Shown here in pieces: positions 34,459-42,940 of a stretch of DNA of 57,568 bases. The notes below the pieces were generated by a model. The model had not been told where the DNA came from. It did not search any database and saw only the letters and a program-made list of their open reading frames with translations. The translations under genes and the position numbers were made by a program. Position 1 is the stretch's first letter; each line of letters begins with the position of its first letter. The stretch covers positions 1-57,568 of the forward strand of contig QKIH01000165.1 in assembly GCA_003249645.1 (NCBI GenBank), in the 5' to 3' direction. The DNA comes from Desulfobulbaceae bacterium. GTDB taxonomy: Bacteria; Desulfobacterota; Desulfobulbia; Desulfobulbales; Desulfocapsaceae.

Positions 34459-36999
34459 ATGTTGTCACAACTATTTCAAAAAATCGGTTATCAGTTTTTT
34501 CTGTTGCTGTTTCTACTGGTTATCTCCCTTCTTATGCCGATGTCCTATTTTGCCTGGAGGGCTGTAGTTAATTTTGGTGACAATGCAGTTCATATCAACC
34601 AGAGTTTTATCGCCGATCGAGCCTTTGATTTTCTCCTCAACAAAACCAAGGAACAGAGCCTCAGGTATGAAAGTTATTTTGAGAAAGTACGGGTTACTGC
34701 ATCGATGATGGGTGCCGAGGCCCAGAAAATCTATGATGACATGAAGGAACAGGCTGAAATCACTTCGGTTCCCTTTGTCTTATGGAAAAATACGTCAAAT
34801 TCGATCTATTACTCACCGCCTGATCAGCAGGTCTTGACCGCGTATTGGGGGGCATCGGAAATTGATCCAGGTACGTTTAGGGAGATAGCGGCTCTTACCG
34901 AAATGGATCCATTGTTGATAACTGCCAAACGGCAGATTCCCGATTCAATAGCTGCCCATATTATAACCACCAGCGGGATCGGTTTATATTTCCCAGATAG
35001 TGAAATGATGAAAAAACAGGTGGAGATGCTCCCGCCGCCACAGGTTTTCGATCTGCGCGACGGTGCTCCGTATACCATTTTCAAAGACAAACCGCGTGAT
35101 AATACCGGTGCTCACTGGACGCCTGTGTATAAAGATGATGTGGATGCCGGTCTTATGGTAACAGCATCGTCACCGATATATGACAGCAACAACAATCTGC
35201 TGGCAATAACCGGAATAGACGTCTCCCTTACCTGGCTTGAGCAGGAGCTGCTTTCCTACTTTCCTTACGACAGGCGACGAAAGGATGAATATTCGATCAA
35301 TTTCATCATAAATGATCAGGGAAAACTGATCTCTATTCCAAAGCGATATCTGGATGTTCTTGAGATTAAAGTCGATGAATCCAAACTCAAGGACTCCAGT
35401 GATATTTTTTCCTACTCACTGCTTGATTCTTCCAATATGATGGTGAGAAAACTGCACGAGCGGATTATCGAACAGGGCAATTCCCTTTTTTCTACAACAA
35501 TTAATGGGGAGCAGTATGTCGTGGTCAGTTGCGCAATGAAAAAGCTCAACTGGTACATGGTGCATCTGCTGAATCGAAAAACGCTTTTTCAGACAGTGAA
35601 CCAGACCAGCCTCGCCTTAAATGAGACCCTGGATACTTTGAAGGAAAAGTTTATCCATTTTTTCCTGATAGTGACGTTCACCATGATCATTGTGATGGCA
35701 TTGATTGTTCGCCGCTATATTTCACCTCTCCAGATTCTTGCGCACACGGCTTCTGAGATCGGCCGCGGCAACCTGGCGGTCCGGTGTGAGATTGAAAGAG
35801 AAGATGAGATTGGCCGGGTTGCCGTTTCCATGAATGAAATGGCTTCTCAGCTTGATCGCGTTGATAAGCAGAAGCAGGTTTACACCGAAAAACTGGAAGA
35901 AATAGTGGCAGACCGGGTGCGGGATCTGGCCAAGAAGAATATTGAGCTTGAGCGGCTTGTCTACCGGCTGCATCGAGAAAGTGATCGATACCAGGTGACA
36001 GCCAACGCCCTTCGTGAACAGCAGGAAAGGCTGAAAAGCATCACCGATTTCTCACTTGCCGGGCTTCTGGTTACCCAGGACAATGTGCTGAAGTATTACA
36101 ATAATGGTTTTGTTAAACTGGCAGGTTATGAAAAGGGGGAATTGACCGGTCCCCTTGATTTTCGCAATTTTGTTGTTGATGAAGATCAACCTATTATCAC
36201 CAGGCAGATTCAGGAAAGAGCCAAAGGAATAACGGGCAAGCCCTATCAGGTGCGAGGCATCAGAAAAGACGGTTCGGTTGTTCATGTCATGATTGAGGCG
36301 GTGCCCATCACCTGGAACGGCAGATCGGCAGCACTGGCAACCCTGGTTGATATTACACCGCTTAAAGAGATTGAAACAAGGCTGCAGCAATCGGTTGATG
36401 AAAAGGAAGTGCTGCTGAAAGAGGTGTATCACCGGACAAAAAATAATATGCTGGTGATTATCTCACTGCTTAATCTGCAGGCAGATGAGATTGAAGACCC
36501 GAAAATGCAGAAGATTTTTTTTGAAACTGAAAACCGTATTCGGGCCATGTCACTGATCCATGAGAGTCTTTACCAGACACATAACCTGGCCAATATCGAT
36601 GTTGGTGAATATCTGGAAAACATTGCCACGGAGCTTGTTGCCAGTATGACCCTTGAGGGTCAGATTACTCTTGAAATAGAGAGTGAATCGATGATTATCT
36701 CGCTTGATAAAGCCATGCCGCTTGGTTTGATTGCCAATGAAATTATTACCAATGCGATTCAGCATGCCTTTGAAGGACGAACAGACAATAAAATATTTAT
36801 CGGTCTGAGGAAAACTCAGGGAAACAGAATCGAGCTTGTCATCAGGGATAATGGAGTGGGCATGGCACCGGAGTGCCTTGACGATGAAGATATGTTTGGT
36901 CTGATGGTTATACGAACCCTGACGCAGATGCAGCTGCAGGGTCAATATTCGGTATCAATGGAGAACGGAACCTGTTACACTATCACTTTTACAGACTAA
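34459..36999 (+). CDS. Membrane sensor histidine kinase (Cache, HAMP, PAS, HisKA_2)
   Basis: An 846-residue kinase. Two membrane helices (about 12-36 and 392-418) enclose a large periplasmic dCache-like sensor of about 350 residues, including ITGIDVSLTWLEQELL. A HAMP linker (about 420-475), a coiled coil and a PAS domain (about 530-650, with KYYNNGFVKLAGYEKGELTG) follow. The phosphoacceptor region is EVYHRTKNNMLVIISLLNLQ with His658, which is the HisKA_2 type, and the ATPase domain has NEIITNAIQHAFEG and DNGVGM. The response regulator follows 20 bases on. Signal is unknown; a small-molecule ligand in the periplasm is expected. Confidence 0.9.
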   Translation: MLSQLFQKIGYQFFLLLFLLVISLLMPMSYFAWRAVVNFGDNAVHINQSFIADRAFDFLLNKTKEQSLRYESYFEKVRVTASMMGAEAQKIYDDMKEQAEITSVPFVLWKNTSNSIYYSPPDQQVLTAYWGASEIDPGTFREIAALTEMDPLLITAKRQIPDSIAAHIITTSGIGLYFPDSEMMKKQVEMLPPPQVFDLRDGAPYTIFKDKPRDNTGAHWTPVYKDDVDAGLMVTASSPIYDSNNNLLAITGIDVSLTWLEQELLSYFPYDRRRKDEYSINFIINDQGKLISIPKRYLDVLEIKVDESKLKDSSDIFSYSLLDSSNMMVRKLHERIIEQGNSLFSTTINGEQYVVVSCAMKKLNWYMVHLLNRKTLFQTVNQTSLALNETLDTLKEKFIHFFLIVTFTMIIVMALIVRRYISPLQILAHTASEIGRGNLAVRCEIEREDEIGRVAVSMNEMASQLDRVDKQKQVYTEKLEEIVADRVRDLAKKNIELERLVYRLHRESDRYQVTANALREQQERLKSITDFSLAGLLVTQDNVLKYYNNGFVKLAGYEKGELTGPLDFRNFVVDEDQPIITRQIQERAKGITGKPYQVRGIRKDGSVVHVMIEAVPITWNGRSAALATLVDITPLKEIETRLQQSVDEKEVLLKEVYHRTKNNMLVIISLLNLQADEIEDPKMQKIFFETENRIRAMSLIHESLYQTHNLANIDVGEYLENIATELVASMTLEGQITLEIESESMIISLDKAMPLGLIANEIITNAIQHAFEGRTDNKIFIGLRKTQGNRIELVIRDNGVGMAPECLDDEDMFGLMVIRTLTQMQLQGQYSVSMENGTCYTITFTD

Positions 37000-37019
37000 T
37001 CTGAAAATGACCGGAGCTG

Positions 37020-37391
37020 ATGAAATATAAAGTGCTAATAGTGGAAGACGAAGTGCTTATCGGCATGATGATCCGCAAGAAGCTGATCGCAAAAGGTTAT
37101 GATGTGTATGAAGTCCTGCCCACCGGTGAACAGGCGGTTGAAATGGCCACTGATGCCCATACCGATATGATTTTGATGGATATCTGTCTGGCAGGAGAAC
37201 TGAGCGGCATTGAGGCGGCCAGGCAGATCAAGCAGAACAAGGATATTCCGGTCATCTTCTTTACCGTCAACAACAAGGACCGCAATATCATTGAACAATC
37301 TCAGGACATCAAGCCGGTAGCGATCATTGATAAACTGGGTTCAATCAACGATCTCTACCAGGCGATGGATTCGGTTCTGCCAGCCAAGTAG
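37020..37391 (+). CDS. Single-domain response regulator
   Basis: A 123-residue receiver domain with no output domain. The acidic pocket is Glu9-Asp10, the phosphoacceptor is Asp54 (MILMDIC), the switch Thr82 lies in IFFTVNN and the lysine is Lys105 (IIDKLGS, in place of the usual KP). GGAG is four bases before the ATG. It lies directly after the HisKA_2 kinase and is its obvious partner. Without an output domain it must act by protein contact, like CheY or Spo0F, or as a phosphate sink. Its stop is nine bases from the convergent hypD stop. Confidence 0.92.
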   Translation: MKYKVLIVEDEVLIGMMIRKKLIAKGYDVYEVLPTGEQAVEMATDAHTDMILMDICLAGELSGIEAARQIKQNKDIPVIFFTVNNKDRNIIEQSQDIKPVAIIDKLGSINDLYQAMDSVLPAK

Positions 37392-37400
37392 CAATGCGTT

Positions 37401-39758
37401 TCAGCCGAGTTCCTGCTCTGTTCTGCTGATGATCTCCTCCTGATGTTCCTTGTCCAGATCAACAAAATAATCACTGTATCCAGCCACCCGTACCAGCAGG
37501 TTCTTATATTCATCCGGATGTGACTGCGCCTGTTTCAGGGTCTTTGTATCAACAACGTTAAACTGGATGTGGTGCCCTCCCAGGGTGAAATAGGTCCTGA
37601 TCAGTGCACAGAGTTTATCCAGATCCTGATCGGTTTTCAGTACACTGGGTAAGAAGCGCTGGTTGAGCAGTGTCCCGCCCGACTTCGCCTGATCCATTTT
37701 GCTGAGCGATTTAATGACCGCAGTCGGTCCTTTCATGTCAGCACCCTGTGAAGGGGACGTCCCGTCTGACTGCGGCAGGTGTGCAAATCTGCCGTTTGGT
37801 GTGGCGCCCAGCATCTTGCCGAAATAGACATGGCAGGTGGTGGACAGCATGTTGAGATGGTACACCGTTCCTTTGGTATTCGGCTTGCCGTCAATAGTGG
37901 CGTAGAGATCGTTATACACCTGCTGCATGATGGTGTCGGCCCGATCGTCGTCATTGCCGAAAAATGGTGTCCGGTTAATGAGTTTGAGCCTCAGTGCTTC
38001 GTCGTTGACAAAGTTGGAGGCAAGCGCATCAAGCAGCCGGGTCATCGGCACATCACCTTCAAAGACGTGGGTCTTCAGGGCAGAAAGACAGTCGGTAACG
38101 GTTCCGATACCGCAGCATTGGATGTAATTGGTATTGTATCTGGGGCCGCCGTTATAATAATCCCGACCTTTTTCGATACAGTCGTGGATGACCACCGAGA
38201 GGAAAGGGGCCGGTGAATATCTGGCATACATCCGTTCGATGTAATTGTTGACCCGGATTTTGAGATCGACGATGTATTCGAGCTGCTTTTTAAAAGCCCC
38301 GTAGAGCTGTTCAAAGCTTGTAAAATTTTTCGCCTCCCCCGTTGCGATGCCGACCACATTGCCGCTCAGCGGGTCGATGCCGTTGTTGAGCGTTACTTCG
38401 AGCACTTTCGGAATATTAAGGTAGCCGGTCAGGATATAGGCTTCTTTGCCGAAAGAACCGGTCTCGATACATCCGCTGGTGCCGCCTTCACGGGCATCTT
38501 CGACGCTTTTTCCGACCCGTATCTGCTCTGTCACCACCATATCGGAGTTAAACAGGGATGGATAGCCGTAACCCTTTCTGACCACTCCCGCAGCAGCTTT
38601 TAAGAATCTGTTCGGCGTTTTACTGCTCACATGGATGCTCGGCTGCGGCTGCAGCAGATGAAGCTCGTCAGAGACTTCAAGGCAGATGTAGCTCACCTCA
38701 TTGGTAGCGTCGGTGCCGTTTGCCTTGACACCGCCCAGATTAATCTGGGTAAAGTCGTTGTAGGTGCCGCTCTCTTTAGCGGTAACTCCTACCTTTGGCG
38801 GTGCCGTATGGTTGTTGACCTTGATCCACAAACAGCTGATAAGCTCTTTGGCTGCTTCTCTGGTCAGGGTGCCGGCAGAAAGCTCTTTTTCATAAAACGG
38901 ATAGAGGTGCTGATCAAAATGACCAGGAGTCATGGCATCCCATCCGTTGAGTTCGGTAATGGTGCCGAGATGGACAAACCAGTACATCTGAATTGCCTCA
39001 TGAAATGTCTCTGGCCGGTTTGCCGGGATTCTTCTGCAGACCTCTGCTATGGTCTGAAGCTCTTTCTTTCGCACTGCATCGGTTTCACCTTCGGCCATTT
39101 GGGCAGCAAGCGCTGCATGGCGCTCAGCAAAGATAATGGCGGCATCGCAGGCAATATCCATAGCGGTTAACTCTTCGTGCTTATCGGCTGCCAGCGGATC
39201 GTTTGCGTAATCAAGTTCTGCAATTGCCCCTGCTATCTTTGCCTTGAAGTCAAGCATTCCCATGGTGTAGATGGTGCCGTCCAGAGCGGTGTGTCCCGGG
39301 GCGCGCTGCTCCATGAATTCGGTGAAGAGGCCGGCCTGGTAGGCTGCTTTCCATTCGGCCGGCACGGTGGAGAAAATTCTGTCCCGCATTGATCTGCCAT
39401 GCCAGTAGGGCACCACCTCTTCCTCATAGGTATTAATGTCCTTTTCATCGATGGTGTAATTGGTCATGGCGCGGCTATTTAAAATCCGCAGATCGTCTGC
39501 CGAATGGCAGGTCAGTTCAGGAAAAGTCGGTACCGCCTTCGGCTCTGGCCCTCTTTCACCGACGATCAGTTCTTCTTTGCCGATATAAATGGTTTTATGC
39601 CGGCAAAGATGGCGAAAGTTCATGGCCCGAAGAACGGGAAGTGAATATTTGCCGTAATTTTCTTTGTAAAATTGGGTCTCCAGAAGAGCTCGTTCGATTG
39701 AAATGGATGGCTTTGCTTCAAAACTCTGGGTACGGAGATTTTCAATTCTCTGGTTCAT
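37401..39758 (-). CDS. hypD: trans-4-hydroxy-L-proline dehydratase (glycyl radical enzyme)
   Basis: A 785-residue glycyl radical enzyme that dehydrates trans-4-hydroxy-L-proline to 1-pyrroline-5-carboxylate. The thiyl-radical loop is GGTSGCIETGSFGKEAY with Cys430 and Glu432; the glycyl radical is Gly760 in RVAGYSDYF. From memory of the Clostridioides difficile enzyme, its other active-site positions are all kept at a constant offset: Phe148, His156, Asp274, Ser330, Asp335, Phe336, Tyr446 and Thr641. This separates it from choline, glycerol, isethionate and pyruvate formate lyases. The activase lies 13 bases upstream and an amino acid permease before that. No proC gene is adjacent. The enzyme would be oxygen sensitive. 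Confidence 0.93.
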   Translation of the reverse strand: MNQRIENLRTQSFEAKPSISIERALLETQFYKENYGKYSLPVLRAMNFRHLCRHKTIYIGKEELIVGERGPEPKAVPTFPELTCHSADDLRILNSRAMTNYTIDEKDINTYEEEVVPYWHGRSMRDRIFSTVPAEWKAAYQAGLFTEFMEQRAPGHTALDGTIYTMGMLDFKAKIAGAIAELDYANDPLAADKHEELTAMDIACDAAIIFAERHAALAAQMAEGETDAVRKKELQTIAEVCRRIPANRPETFHEAIQMYWFVHLGTITELNGWDAMTPGHFDQHLYPFYEKELSAGTLTREAAKELISCLWIKVNNHTAPPKVGVTAKESGTYNDFTQINLGGVKANGTDATNEVSYICLEVSDELHLLQPQPSIHVSSKTPNRFLKAAAGVVRKGYGYPSLFNSDMVVTEQIRVGKSVEDAREGGTSGCIETGSFGKEAYILTGYLNIPKVLEVTLNNGIDPLSGNVVGIATGEAKNFTSFEQLYGAFKKQLEYIVDLKIRVNNYIERMYARYSPAPFLSVVIHDCIEKGRDYYNGGPRYNTNYIQCCGIGTVTDCLSALKTHVFEGDVPMTRLLDALASNFVNDEALRLKLINRTPFFGNDDDRADTIMQQVYNDLYATIDGKPNTKGTVYHLNMLSTTCHVYFGKMLGATPNGRFAHLPQSDGTSPSQGADMKGPTAVIKSLSKMDQAKSGGTLLNQRFLPSVLKTDQDLDKLCALIRTYFTLGGHHIQFNVVDTKTLKQAQSHPDEYKNLLVRVAGYSDYFVDLDKEHQEEIISRTEQELG

Positions 39759-39771
39759 GACCTGCGTCCTG

Positions 39772-40677
39772 TTAAGGTAAAACGGTTAAACCGTAACTTT
39801 CTAAGATGGATCTGTTTCTTTTTATTGTCTCAGGCGAAGACGAAGGAATGTCCCGGCCCGGGTATGTCATATTGAGCTTTTTGTATTTAGCCGTTGCACT
39901 GCTGTGATACGGCAGCAGCTCTATGCTGATCCTGCCGTTTAGTTTTTTAAGAAATTCAGCGCTTGCTTTGATGTTTTCTTCATCATCGTTAATCCCGGGT
40001 ATCTGTGGGATTCTGATGATGATTTCGGTGCCGGAGTTTGAGAGTTCTGCCAGGTTAGCGAGGATCATCCTGTTGCTCACACCGGTATACAGCCGGTGTT
40101 TGTCCTCGTCCATCAGTTTCAGGTCGACAAGGAAGAGTTCAGCATGACGGGCGACCTCCATTACTGTCTTGCTGTCAGCAAAAAGTGTTGTGTCGACAGC
40201 ACGGTGGATGGAGAGTCTGCCGCATTCTTTGAGCAGCCGGACAAGCTGGGGCGCTTGCATCAGCGGCTCTCCGCCGGAGAAGGTTACTCCTCCGCCGGAC
40301 TGATCGAAGAAGGGGATGTCTTTCTCAATCTCCTGAATGATTTCTGCCACAGTCGTCTTCCAGCCGGTCGGCTCAAAGACCATGGCCGGGCATATTTCAA
40401 GGCAGGAGTAGCAGAGAGTGCAGAGGGTTTCATCTTTGACAAGCTTGCGCTCAACAAAAGAGAGTGCGGCAGGTTCGCAGCCGCTTACACATTCGCGGCA
40501 GCCGATACATTTTTCGAGATTACGTATCAGCTCGATTCTGTGGTTTAATCCTTCTGGGTTATGGCACCACCAGCAGGAAAGAGGACAACCTTTGAGAAAA
40601 ACCGTTGTCCTGATATCGGGTCCATCGTGGATAGCGTAATGCTTTATACTGAATATTGTGACCAGCTCTTCGTTCAT
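39772..40677 (-). CDS. hypE: Glycyl radical enzyme activase for HypD
   Basis: A 301-residue radical SAM activase that abstracts a hydrogen from Gly760 of HypD. The radical SAM motif is CPLSCWWC (Cys31, Cys35, Cys38), the form usual in pyruvate-formate-lyase activases. Two extra ferredoxin-type clusters follow: CIGCRECVSGC (Cys57, 60, 63, 67) and CTLCYSCLEIC (Cys86, 89, 92, 96), as in activases of the larger glycyl radical dehydratases and lyases. GGVTFSGGEPLMQ is the SAM-contact segment. It stands directly upstream of hypD in the same operon, which fixes its partner. Confidence 0.92.
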   Translation of the reverse strand: MNEELVTIFSIKHYAIHDGPDIRTTVFLKGCPLSCWWCHNPEGLNHRIELIRNLEKCIGCRECVSGCEPAALSFVERKLVKDETLCTLCYSCLEICPAMVFEPTGWKTTVAEIIQEIEKDIPFFDQSGGGVTFSGGEPLMQAPQLVRLLKECGRLSIHRAVDTTLFADSKTVMEVARHAELFLVDLKLMDEDKHRLYTGVSNRMILANLAELSNSGTEIIIRIPQIPGINDDEENIKASAEFLKKLNGRISIELLPYHSSATAKYKKLNMTYPGRDIPSSSPETIKRNRSILESYGLTVLP

Positions 40678-40708
40678 CTCTTAATAGATAAAATGATTTT
40701 CAGCGCTG

Positions 40709-41929
40709 TCAATGATTGTATGATCTGGACACGAATTTCTCCATCAGGATATGCCGGTAGACCCAGCATGGCAGGCCGGCAAGAATAGCGAGCACAACAG
40801 GTGATGAATGCAGGAGAATAATGGAGAAAGCCCCGACCAGCAGCAGTATTGCGGCCCGTGTGAACGGGCTTTTAAAAAGCACAAACGCTGCGGCAAGACC
40901 TGTCAGAACATTAGCCAGGAAAAAGCCGTCTGCCAGAAGAACGATTTTGGTCATGTCAAGTATTCCCGATCCTGTTGCCGCAAGGACGAAGAGGTAGAAT
41001 GCTGAGAGAAAGATTACCGAAATAACCGGCGCACCGGAGCTGCTTTTTCTGGCAAAGATCTGCGGGATATCGCCTGTTGCACCAAAGTTTGTCATCAGCC
41101 TTGCAACACCGCCGACAAACATCAGGTAGGTGGTCACACAGAGAGAAAGGGTCAGAACAGCCATGACAAACGGAGAAAGCTGGCCGAAAACAGGGGTGAT
41201 GACGGCTGTAATATTGGTCTTTGCCCCAACCAGCTGGGTGGCTGCTGCAACGCTTAAGCTGACAGCACCAATGATAAGCAGGCTCAGGTTGACTGCTCTT
41301 GGGATGGTTTTCTTCGGGTTCTTGACATGGCCGCTGTAGTTGCCGACCACCTCCCAGCCGACCAGGGTCCAGAAGAGCAGGAGCATGGTCGAGCCCAGCG
41401 TTTCAAATGAGAATTCATGGATGGTGAAGGCCTCTGGGTTGAATTTGAACACCAGGGTCAGAATTCCGCCGGCAAGCAGGGTGAAAGCAGCAAGTGAGGA
41501 GAATATCAGCGAGAGCTTGCTGAGAAAGGCAGCATCTCTCAGTAAAAAGAAGGTGCAGCATATGACAAGTACTGCAGCGGTAAGAACCTCATTGTCAAAG
41601 ACTGTGAGATAGCTTGAAGCGGTCAGCATCACTGCCACAGGCCCGAAGAGAACCGCTCCGATCAGGTAATAGCCGGTAAGCGTTTTTGCCCTCTTACCGA
41701 AGGCCTGCTCGACAGCAGCGGCAACACCGGCATCGCCCGGCAGCAGCATGGTCATCCGGGCAAAAATACGGGCAAAGAGGATGCCGAGCACGGAGGTCAG
41801 ACACCATGAGTAAAAGGCAAGCGGGCCGGCTGTATGGTAGGCGAGAGGCGGCAGGATAATGATTCCGGAGCCGAGGATCGGGCCGATCATCAAACCACTG
41901 AGAAGAAAAGGGCCTATTTTTTTTTCCAT
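40709..41929 (-). CDS. APC-family amino acid permease
   Basis: A 406-residue permease with about eleven or twelve membrane segments. The beginning, SGLMIGPILGSGIIILPPLAY, is the substrate-binding first helix of the amino acid-polyamine-organocation superfamily with its unwound GSG, and LLFWTLVGWEVVGNYSGHVK is the sixth helix. Length and the YjeH/AdiC-like features suggest a small neutral amino acid substrate. It is the first gene of the hypE-hypD operon, so hydroxyproline or proline uptake (or exchange) is the likely role, an inference from context. No Shine-Dalgarno is obvious before the ATG at 41929. Confidence 0.85.
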   Translation of the reverse strand: MEKKIGPFLLSGLMIGPILGSGIIILPPLAYHTAGPLAFYSWCLTSVLGILFARIFARMTMLLPGDAGVAAAVEQAFGKRAKTLTGYYLIGAVLFGPVAVMLTASSYLTVFDNEVLTAAVLVICCTFFLLRDAAFLSKLSLIFSSLAAFTLLAGGILTLVFKFNPEAFTIHEFSFETLGSTMLLLFWTLVGWEVVGNYSGHVKNPKKTIPRAVNLSLLIIGAVSLSVAAATQLVGAKTNITAVITPVFGQLSPFVMAVLTLSLCVTTYLMFVGGVARLMTNFGATGDIPQIFARKSSSGAPVISVIFLSAFYLFVLAATGSGILDMTKIVLLADGFFLANVLTGLAAAFVLFKSPFTRAAILLLVGAFSIILLHSSPVVLAILAGLPCWVYRHILMEKFVSRSYNH

Positions 41930-42026
41930 AATGCTTTATTGTGCAAGAACGATAATATTAGGGGTTTAATCGCTGTATAAGCCTGTAATAAATGGTTTTG
42001 AAAAACAAATCCAATTTGAATATTTG

Positions 42027-42058
42027 AAGGAGCGTTCGATTTTTCCGAACGTACATTG
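42027..42058 (+). promoter_or_regulatory. Hairpin between Shine-Dalgarno and start of the lysR gene; possible LysR box
   Basis: AAGGAG (42027-42032) is followed at once by CGTTCG (42033-42038), a seven-base loop, and CGAACG (42046-42051). When the hairpin folds, the Shine-Dalgarno lies seven bases from the GTG at 42059; unfolded it is 26 bases away. The same dyad contains T-N11-A (T42036 and A42048), the core of LysR operators, so it may instead be the autoregulatory site. Confidence 0.5.
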
Positions 42059-42937
42059 GTGGAAATTTATCAACTACGATCATTCATAGAGATTGCCAGA
42101 GTACAGAACCTTACCCGCGCCTCAGCCAATCTGCATATCAGCCAGTCGGCGCTTTCATCCCAGATAAAGATGCTTGAAGATGAGTTGGAGGTGCTTCTCT
42201 TCAGCAGATCCCCTAAGGGGATGATGTTGACAGACAACGGCAGAATTCTTCTTTCACATGCAGAGGAGGTTGTCGATGCATCAGCCACCATGGCTGCGAA
42301 GGCGCAGGAACTCTCCGGAACAATGGACAGCACGATTCGGGTGGGGCTGAATACCGACGGCAGCTTTTTAAAGGTGCGGGCTTTAAGCAGGGCTCTAGTC
42401 AGTACCTTTCCTGAAGTTAATTTCATTTTTATTTCAAGTGCCACTATCAGAACAGCAGAGATGCTCAGGCAGCAGCATATCGATCTGGGCTTTTTCTTTG
42501 GTACCAGCCAATTTCCAGACATATATGCTGAAGAACTCGATAAGGCGACCATCCGGATTGTTGTCCCGAAAACATTTTTGCCAAAAAGCGGCGAACTTTC
42601 ATGGGAATATCTTGCTACCCTGCCGTGGATATGGTCTGTCTGTGAATGTCCTTATTATCAGATAGTACAGGTTGAATTTGATCAGTATCGCCTGGCTCCC
42701 CGCAAATTTATCGATGCGACCGAAGAGGATGTTATAAAAGAGCTTGTCCTTGACGGACAGGGGGTCGCTATCCTGCGGCAGGATGAAGCGGAAGATGTTT
42801 GTGCCGGGGGCAATGCTGTTATCTGGGATGAAAAATCATTTGATGTTCCTCTTTCTTTCGGTTGCCTGAAAAACAGGGCGTCTCAGCCGGGTATTCGTGG
42901 AGTCATGGATCTGATCAGAACTATGTGGGATAAGTAA
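42059..42937 (+). CDS. LysR-family transcriptional regulator
   Basis: A 292-residue regulator starting at GTG 42059 (MEIYQLRSFIEIAR), which is the usual LysR beginning; the open frame extends one codon to a TTG. The helix-turn-helix is NLTRASANLHISQSALSSQI (about 19-38) and the C-terminal part is the two-lobed ligand domain, with IRVGLNTDGSFLKVRAL at its start. It is divergent from the permease-hypE-hypD operon with about 125 bases between, so control of that operon in response to hydroxyproline or proline is likely. The ABC exporter gene follows three bases after its stop, so the two could be co-transcribed. Confidence 0.9.
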   Translation: MEIYQLRSFIEIARVQNLTRASANLHISQSALSSQIKMLEDELEVLLFSRSPKGMMLTDNGRILLSHAEEVVDASATMAAKAQELSGTMDSTIRVGLNTDGSFLKVRALSRALVSTFPEVNFIFISSATIRTAEMLRQQHIDLGFFFGTSQFPDIYAEELDKATIRIVVPKTFLPKSGELSWEYLATLPWIWSVCECPYYQIVQVEFDQYRLAPRKFIDATEEDVIKELVLDGQGVAILRQDEAEDVCAGGNAVIWDEKSFDVPLSFGCLKNRASQPGIRGVMDLIRTMWDK

Positions 42938-42940
42938 GAC

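Noticed and set aside
37401-39758. Isethionate sulfite-lyase or choline TMA-lyase as the identity of the glycyl radical enzyme
   Set aside because: The GCIETG loop and all recalled HypD active-site residues are present at a constant offset, and the protein is shorter than isethionate and choline lyases.
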